From the NCBI GenBank assembly GCA_029262375.1, contig JAJCZM010000008.1, positions 193,291 through 257,290 on the forward strand: a DNA stretch of 64,000 nucleotides, in the 5' to 3' direction. This DNA is from Deltaproteobacteria bacterium (GTDB taxonomy: Bacteria > Desulfobacterota > Binatia > UBA1149 > SPBQ01). Below, one piece after another: positions 38,844 through 47,729 of this stretch; within the stretch, counting starts at the first letter, position 1, and each line of letters begins with the position of its first letter. The translations under genes and the position numbers were made by a program. A model generated the notes under the pieces. It was not told where the DNA came from, made no database searches, and was given only the letters and a program-made list of their open reading frames with translations.

Positions 38844-41615
38844 TTAGTCCGAGTCTTTCAGTCCGAGCAGGCTTCGCAGTTCTTTGCCGGTGTGTGAGGC
38901 GGCGCAGTCCGCCACTTCCAATGGGACGCCGGCGACGACGACCTTGCCGCCTCCGTCTCCACCTTCAGGTCCCAGGTCGATGATGTGATCCGCGTGCGAA
39001 ATAAAATCCGTATGGTGTTCGACGACGAGCACGGAGTGGCCGCGTTCGACCAACCCGTCGAGTACCGTGATCAGTGTGTGGATGTCTTGCAGGTGTAGCC
39101 CGGTCGTCGGTTCGTCAAAAATGAAAAGAGAGCCATGCGAGCGACTCTCTTCGGCTAAGAACGCTGCGAGCTTCAGGCGCTGTGCTTCGCCGCCCGATAG
39201 AGTCGAAGTGGATTGGCCCAGTGTGAGATAACCGAGCCCTACGGAGATGAGACAGTCGAGTTTCATGCGCAGCGGCGCGCGCTCGGCGAAGAACTCGCGC
39301 GCATCCTCGATCGTCATGTTGAGCACGTCGTGGATATTCTTGTCGACGTAGCGAACATCGAGAACGCTCTGTTTGAATCGACGACCGGCGCAGTCGTCGC
39401 ATGGCACATCGATGTCGGCCATGAAGTGCATCTCGATCGTGCAGGTGCCGGTTCCCTGACATGCCTCGCAACGACCGCCGACGGTGTTGAAGCTGAACGC
39501 CGCTGCCGTGACCTTTGCGCGCCGCGCGGCCGGTGTGGCCGCGAATAGCTTTCGAACCTCGTCGTAACATTTAAGGTATGTCGCCGGGTTCGAGCGTAGC
39601 GAACGGCCGATCGGGGCCTGGCTCATCATCATGATATCGTCGATACAATCGAAGCCGTCGATGCCGTCGCAAGCACCCGCTTCTTGGCCGCCCAGTGAAC
39701 GCGCCTTGAGAAAGTTCTGGTAGAGCACCTGTTCGACCAACGTAGATTTCCCGGATCCGGACACGCCCGTGACACACACGAGTTGCCCGAGAGGGATCTC
39801 TACCTCGTCGATCGCGAGGTTGTGCTCGCGGGCACCCCTGATCACGATCGACGACTCGACCGATCGCTTACGCTGCTTTTTTTGTCGGTGCAGCGTACGG
39901 ATCAGTAGCAGCCGCCCGGTTGCCGAATCTTGCGACGGCAATCCCGACGGTTTGCCTTCGTACATGATTTCTCCGCCACGCGATCCGCCGCCGGGTCCGA
40001 GGTCGATGACGTGGTCGGCGCCGTTGATCAATGTCGGGTCGTGTTCGACCAGCGCGACTGTATTGCCGGTCTTCGTCAGTCGGCGAAGTACTTTGAGCAG
40101 TCGCTCGCTATCTCTCGGGTGTAGGCCGACCGTCGGTTCGTCGAGTGCATACAGCGTATCCGTTAGCGAGCTGCCGAGTGCGGCAGCCAAGTGGATTCGT
40201 TGGGCTTCACCTCCGCTCAGCGTGCGTGCTTGCCTGTCGAGCGTGAGGTAGCCGAGCCCGACATCGAGCAGGTAGTTCAGACGATTCTTTATCTCGCCGA
40301 GAACAGACGCCGACCGTTCTTTCTGTTCGGTCGTCAGTTTCAGTCGTGCAATCGCTTTGGACAGGTCGATGATGCTGAGCGCGCAGAAGTCGGCGATGTT
40401 GCGACGGCCGATTCGTACCGCGAGCGCTTCCGGTTTCAGGCGAGCCCCTTTGCAGACGCTACAAGTCTTGTAGCTTCGATAGCGCGCGAGAAGGATTCGG
40501 ACGTGCGTCTTGTAGCGGCGTCCTTCGAGCCATTCGAAGAAGCCGACGATACCCGGACTCTCGCGATCCCCTTCCAAGATCCATTTCTTCGCTTCGTCGG
40601 GGAGTTGCGAGTACGGCAACCCCGTCGAGAAACCGTGACGTTTTGCTCCGTCGAGAAAGTCGGACTGAAATTCCGAGTAAGCCGGTGTGCTCCACGGCGC
40701 GACCGCACCGTCTTTGAGCGACAAGCGCTTGTTCGGAATGACTTTGTCGATGTCGATGTCGACAACGCGACCGAATCCTTCGCACTCTGCGCATGCGCCG
40801 AGTGGGCTGTTGAAACTGAACAGATGGGGCGTCGGCTTCGTGTACTCGCGATCGCATTCGCGGCACGTGTATCGCGAATCAAACGTGACGGGCGGTCGCT
40901 TGGCGTCGATGTCGCTCATCGTGACGCGTCCGCCGCCGAGTTGGAATCCGCGCTCGATCGCTTCGTTCGCACGACCGCTCTTCTCTTTCGAAACCGCGAA
41001 GCGATCGATCACGACATCGAGAACATCGCATTCGATGTTTGTCGTTCGGATGTCGTCTATCGGCTTGGCTTCACCGTCGAGCCAGAGCCGCGTGTAGCCC
41101 TGGCGCGTTAGCGCATCGAGTGCGTCGTCATGCGCGGTGCCGTGCAGCGGGATCGAAGCATGGAACGCGACGCGCGTGCCCTCGTCGAGGTTCGTCGCTT
41201 CGGTGGTCGCTGACTCGACCGTATCGGCGGCGACAATCGTTTGGCAGTCGGGGCAGGCCAACGTGCCGGCATGGGTCAGTAGCAGGCGTACGTAGTCGTG
41301 AACCTCGGTGATCGTACCTACCGTGGATCGTGCGTTCTTGATCGAGTTCTTCTGCTCGAGCGCGATGGCGGGAGGGATGTCGGTGATCTTCTCGACGTCG
41401 GGTCGCTCCATTTGTTCGAGGAACAACCGTGCGTAGGTAGACAACGACTGCACGTAGCGGCGTTGGCCTTCAGCGTAGAGTGTGTCGAAAACGAGACTGG
41501 ACTTACCGCTGCCGGAAACACCGGTAACGACCGAGATCTTGCGTCTCGGAAAACTGCAGGTGATACCCTTCAGGTTATGGGTTTGTGCCCCGACGACTTT
41601 GATCGCCCGTTTCAC
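38844..41615 (-). CDS. uvrA: UvrA-family excinuclease ATPase (possibly a paralogue)
   Basis: UvrA finds DNA lesions and loads UvrB in nucleotide excision repair. The 923-residue protein has two ABC modules: first P-loop TGVSGSGKSSLVFDTLYAEG, first signature LSGGEAQRIHLAAALG, second P-loop TGVSGSGKSTLVEQVL, second signature LSGGEAQRLKLAAFLAEESR, with FDEPTTGLHLQDIHTLITVL. Zinc ligands are present: TCRECDREYTKPTPHLFSF and GGRCEACQGTGTCTIEMHFM with PCDDCAGRRF. Features such as SLFIFDEPTTGLH and VVEHHTDFISHADH differ a little from the most common UvrA wording (TLYILDEPTTGLH), which suggests a UvrA2-like paralogue, but I cannot decide. It is transcribed towards the deaminase gene. Confidence 0.88.
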   Translation of the reverse strand: MKRAIKVVGAQTHNLKGITCSFPRRKISVVTGVSGSGKSSLVFDTLYAEGQRRYVQSLSTYARLFLEQMERPDVEKITDIPPAIALEQKNSIKNARSTVGTITEVHDYVRLLLTHAGTLACPDCQTIVAADTVESATTEATNLDEGTRVAFHASIPLHGTAHDDALDALTRQGYTRLWLDGEAKPIDDIRTTNIECDVLDVVIDRFAVSKEKSGRANEAIERGFQLGGGRVTMSDIDAKRPPVTFDSRYTCRECDREYTKPTPHLFSFNSPLGACAECEGFGRVVDIDIDKVIPNKRLSLKDGAVAPWSTPAYSEFQSDFLDGAKRHGFSTGLPYSQLPDEAKKWILEGDRESPGIVGFFEWLEGRRYKTHVRILLARYRSYKTCSVCKGARLKPEALAVRIGRRNIADFCALSIIDLSKAIARLKLTTEQKERSASVLGEIKNRLNYLLDVGLGYLTLDRQARTLSGGEAQRIHLAAALGSSLTDTLYALDEPTVGLHPRDSERLLKVLRRLTKTGNTVALVEHDPTLINGADHVIDLGPGGGSRGGEIMYEGKPSGLPSQDSATGRLLLIRTLHRQKKQRKRSVESSIVIRGAREHNLAIDEVEIPLGQLVCVTGVSGSGKSTLVEQVLYQNFLKARSLGGQEAGACDGIDGFDCIDDIMMMSQAPIGRSLRSNPATYLKCYDEVRKLFAATPAARRAKVTAAAFSFNTVGGRCEACQGTGTCTIEMHFMADIDVPCDDCAGRRFKQSVLDVRYVDKNIHDVLNMTIEDAREFFAERAPLRMKLDCLISVGLGYLTLGQSTSTLSGGEAQRLKLAAFLAEESRSHGSLFIFDEPTTGLHLQDIHTLITVLDGLVERGHSVLVVEHHTDFISHADHIIDLGPEGGDGGGKVVVAGVPLEVADCAASHTGKELRSLLGLKDSD

Positions 41616-41728
41616 GTCTCAATCTCTCTTGGGCTAGTCCGCCCTCGTATGGTCGCGGGTTCGGAAGAGCCGAAACGCCCGACGCTACCACAGCGCGCCC
41701 TGCTGGCAAGCGGCGGAGAGAAGGCGCC

Positions 41729-42532
41729 ATGACGATCGTCCCGAACGGTTGGGAGCGATTCGTGGGTCTCGACTGCGGATTCGGTGGGCGTGACGATGCA
41801 CCCGCCGCCGGCAAGAGGGTAGTTACGGTGCGCCAGGTGCACGGTAATCGACTCGTTTGCGCCGAGCAGGTGGTCCTCAATCGCGAGCGGGGTCAGCAAG
41901 CGGAACCGCGTGAGCAAGCTGAGCCGCGTGAGCAAGCTGAGCAAAGTGAGCAAGCTGTGAATGACGAGAGCGTCGAGGCCGACGCTCTCAGTGTCGTCTC
42001 CGATGGACTCATGGCAGCGATCCGTACGGCCGACTGCGTTCCCATTCTGCTGGTCGGTCAGCGCGAGCCGCTCGGGCCGGGCCGGCGGAGTGACGGCGCA
42101 GAACCGGGCAATTGCGAGCCTCGTTGGGCTGCGACGGTTCATGCCGGTTGGCGAGGCACGGTGGCCGATATCGTGGGGGTCGCCGTACGAGCGGCCGAAG
42201 CGGCAGGTTTCGCGGCAGATTCGCTGTACGCAGCCATCGGACCGGCGATTGGGCCCTGCTGTTATGAGGTCGGTGAGGAGGTCGCGTCGCGTTTCGAGGA
42301 ACTCGACCTCGACGTCGTTCGATCAGATTCGAAACTGTCGCTCGACTTGCGAGCCGTCAATCGAGTGCTGTTGCTGCGCGCCGGCTTGGAGGCGTCTCGG
42401 ATTCAGTTGTGCGGTCCGTGCACTCGCTGCCATCGTGATCGCTACTGGTCGTTTCGCGCCGACGGGCAGAAAGCTGGGCGTCAACTGAGCTGGATTGGCT
42501 GGGAAGACCGAACGCCTCGTACGGGTCGGTAA
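41729..42532 (+). CDS. pgeF: Purine nucleoside phosphorylase/laccase-fold protein PgeF (YfiH)
   Basis: PgeF (YfiH, YlmD) proteins are peptidoglycan editing factors with purine nucleoside phosphorylase or adenosine deaminase activity reported in homologues. The 267-residue protein shows VVTVRQVHGNRLV, AAIRTADCVPILLVG, ATVHAGWRGTVADI and AAIGPAIGPCCYEVGEEVAS, giving the His/Cys/His metal set, and the C-terminal SRIQLCGPCTRCHRDRYWSF. An unusual Gln/Glu/Arg-rich insert at residues about 55-75 (QQAEPREQAEPREQAEQSEQ) comes from tandem 18-bp repeats. The 3' end overlaps the convergent gene by 176 bp. Confidence 0.9.
   Translation: MTIVPNGWERFVGLDCGFGGRDDAPAAGKRVVTVRQVHGNRLVCAEQVVLNRERGQQAEPREQAEPREQAEQSEQAVNDESVEADALSVVSDGLMAAIRTADCVPILLVGQREPLGPGRRSDGAEPGNCEPRWAATVHAGWRGTVADIVGVAVRAAEAAGFAADSLYAAIGPAIGPCCYEVGEEVASRFEELDLDVVRSDSKLSLDLRAVNRVLLLRAGLEASRIQLCGPCTRCHRDRYWSFRADGQKAGRQLSWIGWEDRTPRTGR
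41897..41950 (+). repeat. Tandem 18-bp repeat, three copies, inside pgeF
   Basis: CAAGCGGAACCGCGTGAG, CAAGCTGAGCCGCGTGAG and CAAGCTGAGCAAAGTGAG follow one another, with a further CAAGCTG start. Being a multiple of three, copy-number change would keep the frame. It encodes QAEPRE, QAEPRE and QAEQSE. Confidence 0.9.
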
Positions 42533-43301
42533 GCGAGTCGACGACAATTCGGGCCAGATTGCCGGCTTGGTAGCCGTCGATGAGCCGGTGATCGAATGTC
42601 GAGCCGATCGTCATCATAGGAGCGGCGACGATCTCTCCGTCTTTTACGATCGCGCGGTCTATGACCGAACCCACCAGTAGTACGATCGGAACCCGCGATG
42701 CCGGCACCAGGGGCGCAAGCCCGTGTCCTATGCCGAACGATCCCACGTTCGAGACCATCGCCGAGCCGAACTGGTCGAACTCGACGCCGATCTTACCAAG
42801 GTCGAGAAAGAGGTCGTACGTTAAGAATTCGATGACGCGCAAAACGATGCCGAGCAGGCTATGCGGGACTTTTCGTACCGTGCTCTTGGTACGTTCCGAA
42901 CCGGGGTCCCTGTGTTCGAGGACTCGTTTCACGCGGGTCCGCATTTCGTGGGCAATTTCGATCGCGGACTTCGTATCTGCGTTTACGATCTTGAGTCCCG
43001 ACAGGTCTTCACCACCGTCGGTAGCGACCTGGCAATACACGTCCACCGAGTCGCGACGGTACAGCGCGCGCCTTGCGATGATTGCGTTCGCGTCCGGATA
43101 CGCGGCGATGGCCTTCCCGATAGCCATCGCGACCAGATGCGTGATGGTTACGCTGTCCGCATTCCCGGCAGCTCGTTGTCGCGCGTTCAACTCGTCGCGG
43201 TAGGCGAGCGCTCGCGTCATGTCGATCTCGAGATTGCCGTAGACCGTCGGATCGGTCGGGCGGCCCCACATATGAAGTGAGATACGGCGCCAGCTCGACA
43301 T
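42357..43301 (-). CDS. Stand-alone 2-oxoacid dehydrogenase E2-type acyltransferase domain
   Basis: From ATG 43301 the product has 314 residues. It corresponds to the catalytic acyltransferase domain of E2 enzymes: VTITHLVAMAIGKAIAAYPD, AMVSNVGSFGIGHGLAPLVP, then IGSTFDHRLIDGYQAGNLAR with the catalytic HxxxDG at about residue 240. The lipoyl and E1/E3-binding domains of true E2 proteins are absent, and no E1 or E3 genes are nearby. Such lone domains are known, their substrates not. About 45 C-terminal residues (after DPYEAFGLP) are Ser/Arg-rich and lie antisense to the end of pgeF. The ORF track start (43523) adds 74 non-conserved residues. Confidence 0.75.
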   Translation of the reverse strand: MSSWRRISLHMWGRPTDPTVYGNLEIDMTRALAYRDELNARQRAAGNADSVTITHLVAMAIGKAIAAYPDANAIIARRALYRRDSVDVYCQVATDGGEDLSGLKIVNADTKSAIEIAHEMRTRVKRVLEHRDPGSERTKSTVRKVPHSLLGIVLRVIEFLTYDLFLDLGKIGVEFDQFGSAMVSNVGSFGIGHGLAPLVPASRVPIVLLVGSVIDRAIVKDGEIVAAPMMTIGSTFDHRLIDGYQAGNLARIVVDSLTDPYEAFGLPSQSSSVDAQLSARRRETTSSDHDGSECTDRTTESETPPSRRAATALD

Positions 43302-43522
43302 CTTCTTTATACGGGTAAACGCCACAATTAAGGGTTGCAGCTTCGCTTTGTCGAGTGCTGCAGCGCTAGGTATTCCACGTTGCCCGTCCCCATGTCTATC
43401 GACATGTAGCGCAGCGCGTTGGTATTCGTACGATTGCGGGTGACAAGTGAGAAGGACCGAGTATATTCTTGTCGAAGCAGGTGCCCGACCTCGGGACCGG
43501 CGCAAAATAGTCCGGAGCAACA

Positions 43523-43831
43523 ATGATGGCGACTATGGTCAAGCGATTTCTCAGCACCGGCGCACTTGCTGCGTTCGCGACGATGACGATTCTGGCGATT
43601 CCAGGGCAGGCATCGGCGGAAGAGGTCTATACAGACGCGGACTCGGAATACATCCGCGTCGTGTCACGCGTGGTTCAACCCGTCGGCATTGTGCTCGAGG
43701 CAGTGGTGTTTCGCCCCTTCACCGCGTTGATGTCTTGGAGCGATCCCAACATGATTAAAGAAGACCGTGTCGAGCACCCGCGTGTTTGCTACGGGCAACG
43801 TCCGCATCGCGCGTGTTCCAAGCTTAGATAA
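43523..43831 (+). CDS. Small secreted protein of unknown function
   Basis: The 102-residue product has a clean signal peptide (VKRFLSTGALAAFATMTILA, cleavage after QASA) and a mature part of about 70 residues: EEVYTDADSEYIRVVSRVVQ, PVGIVLEAVVFRPFTALMSW, then a basic C-terminus with two cysteines (CYGQRPHRACSKLR). VVQPVGIVLEAVVFRPF is hydrophobic and may form an amphipathic or membrane helix. GGAG precedes ATG 43523 by about 6 bases. The gene is divergent from the acyltransferase gene with a 221-bp gap. The function is not recognised. Confidence 0.7.
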   Translation: MMATMVKRFLSTGALAAFATMTILAIPGQASAEEVYTDADSEYIRVVSRVVQPVGIVLEAVVFRPFTALMSWSDPNMIKEDRVEHPRVCYGQRPHRACSKLR

Positions 43832-43879
43832 GTTCAGGTAGGCCGCGTAGCGGGCTCAGCTGGGCTCAGCCGAGCCGAA

Positions 43880-46099
43880 CTAGCCGCCGCCAACGATCTC
43901 CAGACGCGCGTAGCGCGCGACAAGCTTCTTCATGCCGCCGCGCTGAAACTGCACCACGAGTTTCTCGTCGTCGCCGCTCTTCTCTGTCTTCTTCACGGTT
44001 CCTACCCCGAACATCGGGTGCACGACCTTCATTCCCGTCTTGTAGGTCGCGTTAGGATCCTTGGTCTCGAATTTCTTCACCTCGGCTCGGCCGGGGTCAC
44101 GTCGCTGCTGTTGTGGCGCCCAATCGTCATCGTGCACGATGCGTGTCGCGTTCGTCGCGGCCGCATGCCGTTGTTTGTCGATGAGATCCGCCGGGATTTC
44201 GTCGATGAAGCGCGACGAAAAATTGAACTGTGTCGTGCCATAGAGATGGCGTCGAACGGCATAGAGCAGCGAGAGCTGCTTGCGCGCTCGAGTCATGGCC
44301 ACGTAACAAAGCCGTCGTTCCTCTTCGATGGCGGCGTCGCCGGAATCGGTAGATCGCGAGTGCGGAAAGATTCCTTCCTCCATGCCTGCGACAAATACGT
44401 GCGGGAACTCCAGACCTTTCGAGAGATGGACGGTCATCAGGGTGACGGCTTGCTCACGACTTTCGTAGTTGTCGATCTCCGACGCGAGCGTGATCTGTTC
44501 CAGGAATGCGGCGACCGGCCCGTTGTCGGGCTCTTCGGGATCGAGCTCGCGTTGGTCGAAGTCGGCATCGAAGTTTTGGCTGACCGTCATCAGCTCGCGG
44601 ATGTTTTCGATGCGGGCACGGGCTTCGTCGGTGCCCGCGCCTTCAAGCCAACTGACGTAACCGGTGTCCTCGATGATGCGCGCCAACAGTGAGGTGACCG
44701 AAGCTTCTCCGCGATCGTTGAGCCAGCCCCTCACGATCTCACGGAACGCCCCCACCTTTGCTTTGGCGGCCGATCCCAGCCCCGCCTCGGCCTGTTCATC
44801 GTTGAGGATATCCCAGAGCGTCGAGCCGCGCGCCGTCGCCTCCGCGCGAATCTTGTCCCAGGACACACGGCCGATTCCGCGAGTTGGAACGTTGATGATG
44901 CGCGCGAGCCCGATTTCATCGGCCGGATTCTCGACGAAGCGGAGATACGCAATCAGATCCTTGATCTCTTTGCGTTCGTAGAATCGCGTTGCGCCGACAA
45001 TGACGTACGGCAATCGGCGTCGTACCAACTCTTCTTCAACGGCGCGCGATTGGGCGTTGGTTCGATAGAAGACTGCGGCCTTTCCGCGCTCGTCTCCGAG
45101 TGCGATCAGTTCATCGACGATCCAGCGCGCCTCGTCTTTCTCGTCGGCTGCCGCATACACGCGAACCGCGGGACCGTCTTCGGCCTCGGTCCACATTTTC
45201 TTGGCCATGCGCTCGCTGTTGTTACCGATGACGGCTTGGGCGGCTTTGATGATGTTGCCGGTGGAACGGTAGTTCTGTTCGAGATGGACGATCTTTGCGC
45301 CACCGTAGTCGCGCTCGAATTCCAGAATGTTTCTAAGATCGGCGCCGCGCCAGCCATAGATTGATTGATCGTCGTCGCCGACGACGCAGATGTTCCCGTG
45401 ATGAGCCGCGAGTTGCGAGACCATCAAGTACTGCGAGTGGTTCGTGTCTTGATACTCATCGACGAATACGTAGCGGAAGCGTCGCTGGTATTTCGCGAGT
45501 AGATCGGGATCGAGGCGAAAGACGTCGAGCACGCGCACGATCAGATCGCTGAAATCCATCGCGCCGTTTGCGTGTAGGCGTTTTTGATAGTCGGCGAACA
45601 CCTCGTAGGCTCTGCTGCCGAACATGTCGGTGCGCGGAGAAAGACCATTGCCCGGGACCTTCGCTTCGTGCTTGCAGGCTTCGATGTACGCGCGAATCGC
45701 ATCAGGCGGGAATGTCGAGTCGTCGAGATTGTGCGTCGCGACGATTTCTTTGATGAGTCGAAGCTGATCGTCTCCATCGTAGATGGAGAACGCCGAAGGA
45801 TAGTCGAGGACGTCGCAGTGACGACGCAACAGGCGCGCGCCGATACCGTGAAACGTTCCGGCCCATACATCCTGACCGACGGGTCCGACGAGTGTGGAAA
45901 GTCGTTCGCGTAGCTCGCGTGCTGCCTTGTTCGTGAAGGTAACGGCAAGAATCTCGTGCGGTTGCGCGCGACCTTCCTCGAGCAGTCGCCCGATGCGGTT
46001 TACAAGAACCCTCGTTTTCCCACTGCCCGCGGCGGCGAGAATCAGTAACGCTCCATCACCGTGTTCGACGGCTTCTCTCTGGTGTTCGTTCAGTTGCAT
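43880..46099 (-). CDS. uvrD: ATP-dependent DNA helicase UvrD/PcrA
   Basis: A superfamily 1A 3'-5' helicase used in repair and removal of blocked complexes. The 739-residue protein starts MQLNEHQREAVEHGDGALLI and has Walker A AAAGSGKTRVLVNRIGRLLE, TFHGIGARLLRRH, VFVDEYQDTNHSQYLMV (motif II), VVGDDDQSIYGWRGADLRNI (motif III), EQNYRSTGNIIKAAQAVI (motif IV), VTLMTVHLSKGLEFPHVFVA and LCYVAMTRARKQLSLLYA (motifs V and VI). The C-terminus YKTGMKVVHPMFGVGTVKKT is the PcrA/UvrD-type Tudor-like tail that contacts RNA polymerase in homologues. Confidence 0.95.
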   Translation of the reverse strand: MQLNEHQREAVEHGDGALLILAAAGSGKTRVLVNRIGRLLEEGRAQPHEILAVTFTNKAARELRERLSTLVGPVGQDVWAGTFHGIGARLLRRHCDVLDYPSAFSIYDGDDQLRLIKEIVATHNLDDSTFPPDAIRAYIEACKHEAKVPGNGLSPRTDMFGSRAYEVFADYQKRLHANGAMDFSDLIVRVLDVFRLDPDLLAKYQRRFRYVFVDEYQDTNHSQYLMVSQLAAHHGNICVVGDDDQSIYGWRGADLRNILEFERDYGGAKIVHLEQNYRSTGNIIKAAQAVIGNNSERMAKKMWTEAEDGPAVRVYAAADEKDEARWIVDELIALGDERGKAAVFYRTNAQSRAVEEELVRRRLPYVIVGATRFYERKEIKDLIAYLRFVENPADEIGLARIINVPTRGIGRVSWDKIRAEATARGSTLWDILNDEQAEAGLGSAAKAKVGAFREIVRGWLNDRGEASVTSLLARIIEDTGYVSWLEGAGTDEARARIENIRELMTVSQNFDADFDQRELDPEEPDNGPVAAFLEQITLASEIDNYESREQAVTLMTVHLSKGLEFPHVFVAGMEEGIFPHSRSTDSGDAAIEEERRLCYVAMTRARKQLSLLYAVRRHLYGTTQFNFSSRFIDEIPADLIDKQRHAAATNATRIVHDDDWAPQQQRRDPGRAEVKKFETKDPNATYKTGMKVVHPMFGVGTVKKTEKSGDDEKLVVQFQRGGMKKLVARYARLEIVGGG

Positions 46100-46218
46100 G
46101 ATCCGGAGGCGATGCTGCCCGAGCAGCGTGCAGCGGGCAAGGCGTCGTGCGCGTAAGAAAAGTGTGCAGGCGGGTTACTTTGTTGGTGCCGCCCGGCGCC
46201 TCGTCTATACCACAGTGC

Positions 46219-46821
46219 GTGGCCGCTTATATACGCAAGGACGGACCGTACCGAGCCGCCAAGCGCGACGGTTTGCGATCTCGCGCCGCGCCCAAACTCG
46301 TAGATCTGGACAAGCGCTACAAATTTCTGCGAAACGGCGTCAAGGTGCTCGATCTCGGCTGTTGGCCGGGCGGCTGGCTACAGATCGCATCTCGCGCCGT
46401 CGGTCCGAGCGGAAAAGTAGTCGGCGTAGACCTAGAGCCGGTGACCGATCTAGCGCTCGACAACGTGCGCGTACTTCAGGGTGATGTCCTCGAAGCATCT
46501 ACGCGCGAAGCACTCGCAGATGCTCTTGGGGGACGCGCCGACGTTGTCTTATCCGATTTGGCGCCGAACTTGTCGGGTGTGAAAGTCGCTGATCGCGTGC
46601 GACACCTCGAACTCGTAGAGATGGCCGTGGCGCTCGCGGAAGAATTTTTGACCGACGGCGGCGTGTTCGTGATCAAACTCTTCTCCGGCGTTGAGAGCGA
46701 GGCAACCGCGATTCTCAAACAACGCATCGGAAAAGTCGTGAAGTCGCGACCCGATTCCACGCGAAAGGGGTCGTCGGAGATCTATGCGATCGTGCACCGG
46801 CGTCCGGAGAACCGCGAGTAG
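46219..46821 (+). CDS. rlmE: 23S rRNA (uridine 2'-O) methyltransferase RlmE (FtsJ/RrmJ)
   Basis: RlmE methylates U2552 in the A loop of 23S rRNA. The Rossmann SAM domain is clear: RDGLRSRAAPKLVDLDKRYK, VLDLGCWPGGWLQIASRAVG, VVGVDLEP, ADVVLSDLAPNLSGVKVADR, GGVFVIKLFSGVESEATAIL and RKGSSEIYAI. The catalytic K-D-K-E set is present. The start is uncertain: GTG 46219 gives MAAYIRKDGPYRAAKRDGLR, 200 residues, matching the usual family N-terminus; the ORF track GTG 46147 adds 24 residues without similarity I can see. The next gene begins immediately after the stop. Confidence 0.9.
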   Translation: MAAYIRKDGPYRAAKRDGLRSRAAPKLVDLDKRYKFLRNGVKVLDLGCWPGGWLQIASRAVGPSGKVVGVDLEPVTDLALDNVRVLQGDVLEASTREALADALGGRADVVLSDLAPNLSGVKVADRVRHLELVEMAVALAEEFLTDGGVFVIKLFSGVESEATAILKQRIGKVVKSRPDSTRKGSSEIYAIVHRRPENRE

Positions 46822-47697
46822 GTGCAGTGGCAAGCGGTCATCGACGTCGTCGGCCCCGTCTTCATCATTGCGGCCGTCGGGTATGTGCTCGGAGCCTTTC
46901 GCTCCATCGATATTGCGCAGCTGACTGATTTCGTCGTCTATCTCGTAGCACCTTGTCTGATCTTCTCGTCACTGACTGCCGATGACCTGGACCTCGAAAC
47001 GATGGGACTGATGGCGGTCGGGGCTACGTGGATCGTGATTTCGGTGGGATTGCTGATGCGTGCGGTCGGCGCGCTTACGGGCAAGCAATTCGGCTCGATG
47101 TATCTCCCGGCGATGTTTCTCAACGCCGGGAACATGTTGTTGCCTCTCTCGTTGTTCGCATTCGGCGAGATCGGTCTGCGCTATGCGATCAGCGTTTTTG
47201 TGACAGTGACGATTCTACAAGGCTCGCTCGGTGTCACGATCGCCTCCGGGAAGCCGTCGCTCGGCGAGGCGTTACGTTTTCCGCACATTTATGCGACCGT
47301 CTTAGCGCTGTTTACTAACAGCAGCGGCGTTCATGTTCCCGCGATGCTCGATCGAGCGATCGGGATGCTCGGCGATACGGCAGTTCCCTTGATGCTCGTT
47401 GCGCTCGGCCTACGACTGCGAACGGTGCGTATTTCGAGTTGGCGCATGCCGATCGTTGCGACAATCGCGCGTATCGGCGGCGGATACGGGATGGGTCTAC
47501 TGTTCGTGTTGCTGGTGGATCTGCCGACGGAGGCGCGTGGCAGCTTGCTGCTCGCGTCCGCGATGCCCGCCGCCGTGGTAACATTCGTGTTCGCCGAAAA
47601 ATACGGCAGGGGCAGTGATGATGTTGCAGCTGCGGTCGCACTCAGTACGTTGCTCTCTGTAGTGACGACACCGCTGCTGCTGGCGTACGGCCTCTAG
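46822..47697 (+). CDS. AEC-family (auxin efflux carrier-like) membrane transporter
   Basis: The 291-residue protein starts at GTG directly after the rlmE stop and has about ten hydrophobic segments in two five-helix halves, typical of bacterial AEC permeases such as MdcF. Diagnostic parts: DVVGPVFIIAAVGYVLGAFR, LVAPCLIFSSLTADDLD, LPAMFLNAGNMLLPLSLFAF, DTAVPLMLVALGLRLRTVRI and LLASAMPAAVVTFVFAEKYG. Bacterial members transport organic acids; substrate here is unknown. Confidence 0.88.
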   Translation: MQWQAVIDVVGPVFIIAAVGYVLGAFRSIDIAQLTDFVVYLVAPCLIFSSLTADDLDLETMGLMAVGATWIVISVGLLMRAVGALTGKQFGSMYLPAMFLNAGNMLLPLSLFAFGEIGLRYAISVFVTVTILQGSLGVTIASGKPSLGEALRFPHIYATVLALFTNSSGVHVPAMLDRAIGMLGDTAVPLMLVALGLRLRTVRISSWRMPIVATIARIGGGYGMGLLFVLLVDLPTEARGSLLLASAMPAAVVTFVFAEKYGRGSDDVAAAVALSTLLSVVTTPLLLAYGL

Positions 47698-47729
47698 CGA
47701 GCACCGAGAAAGTCGAAGGAGCTTCGATC

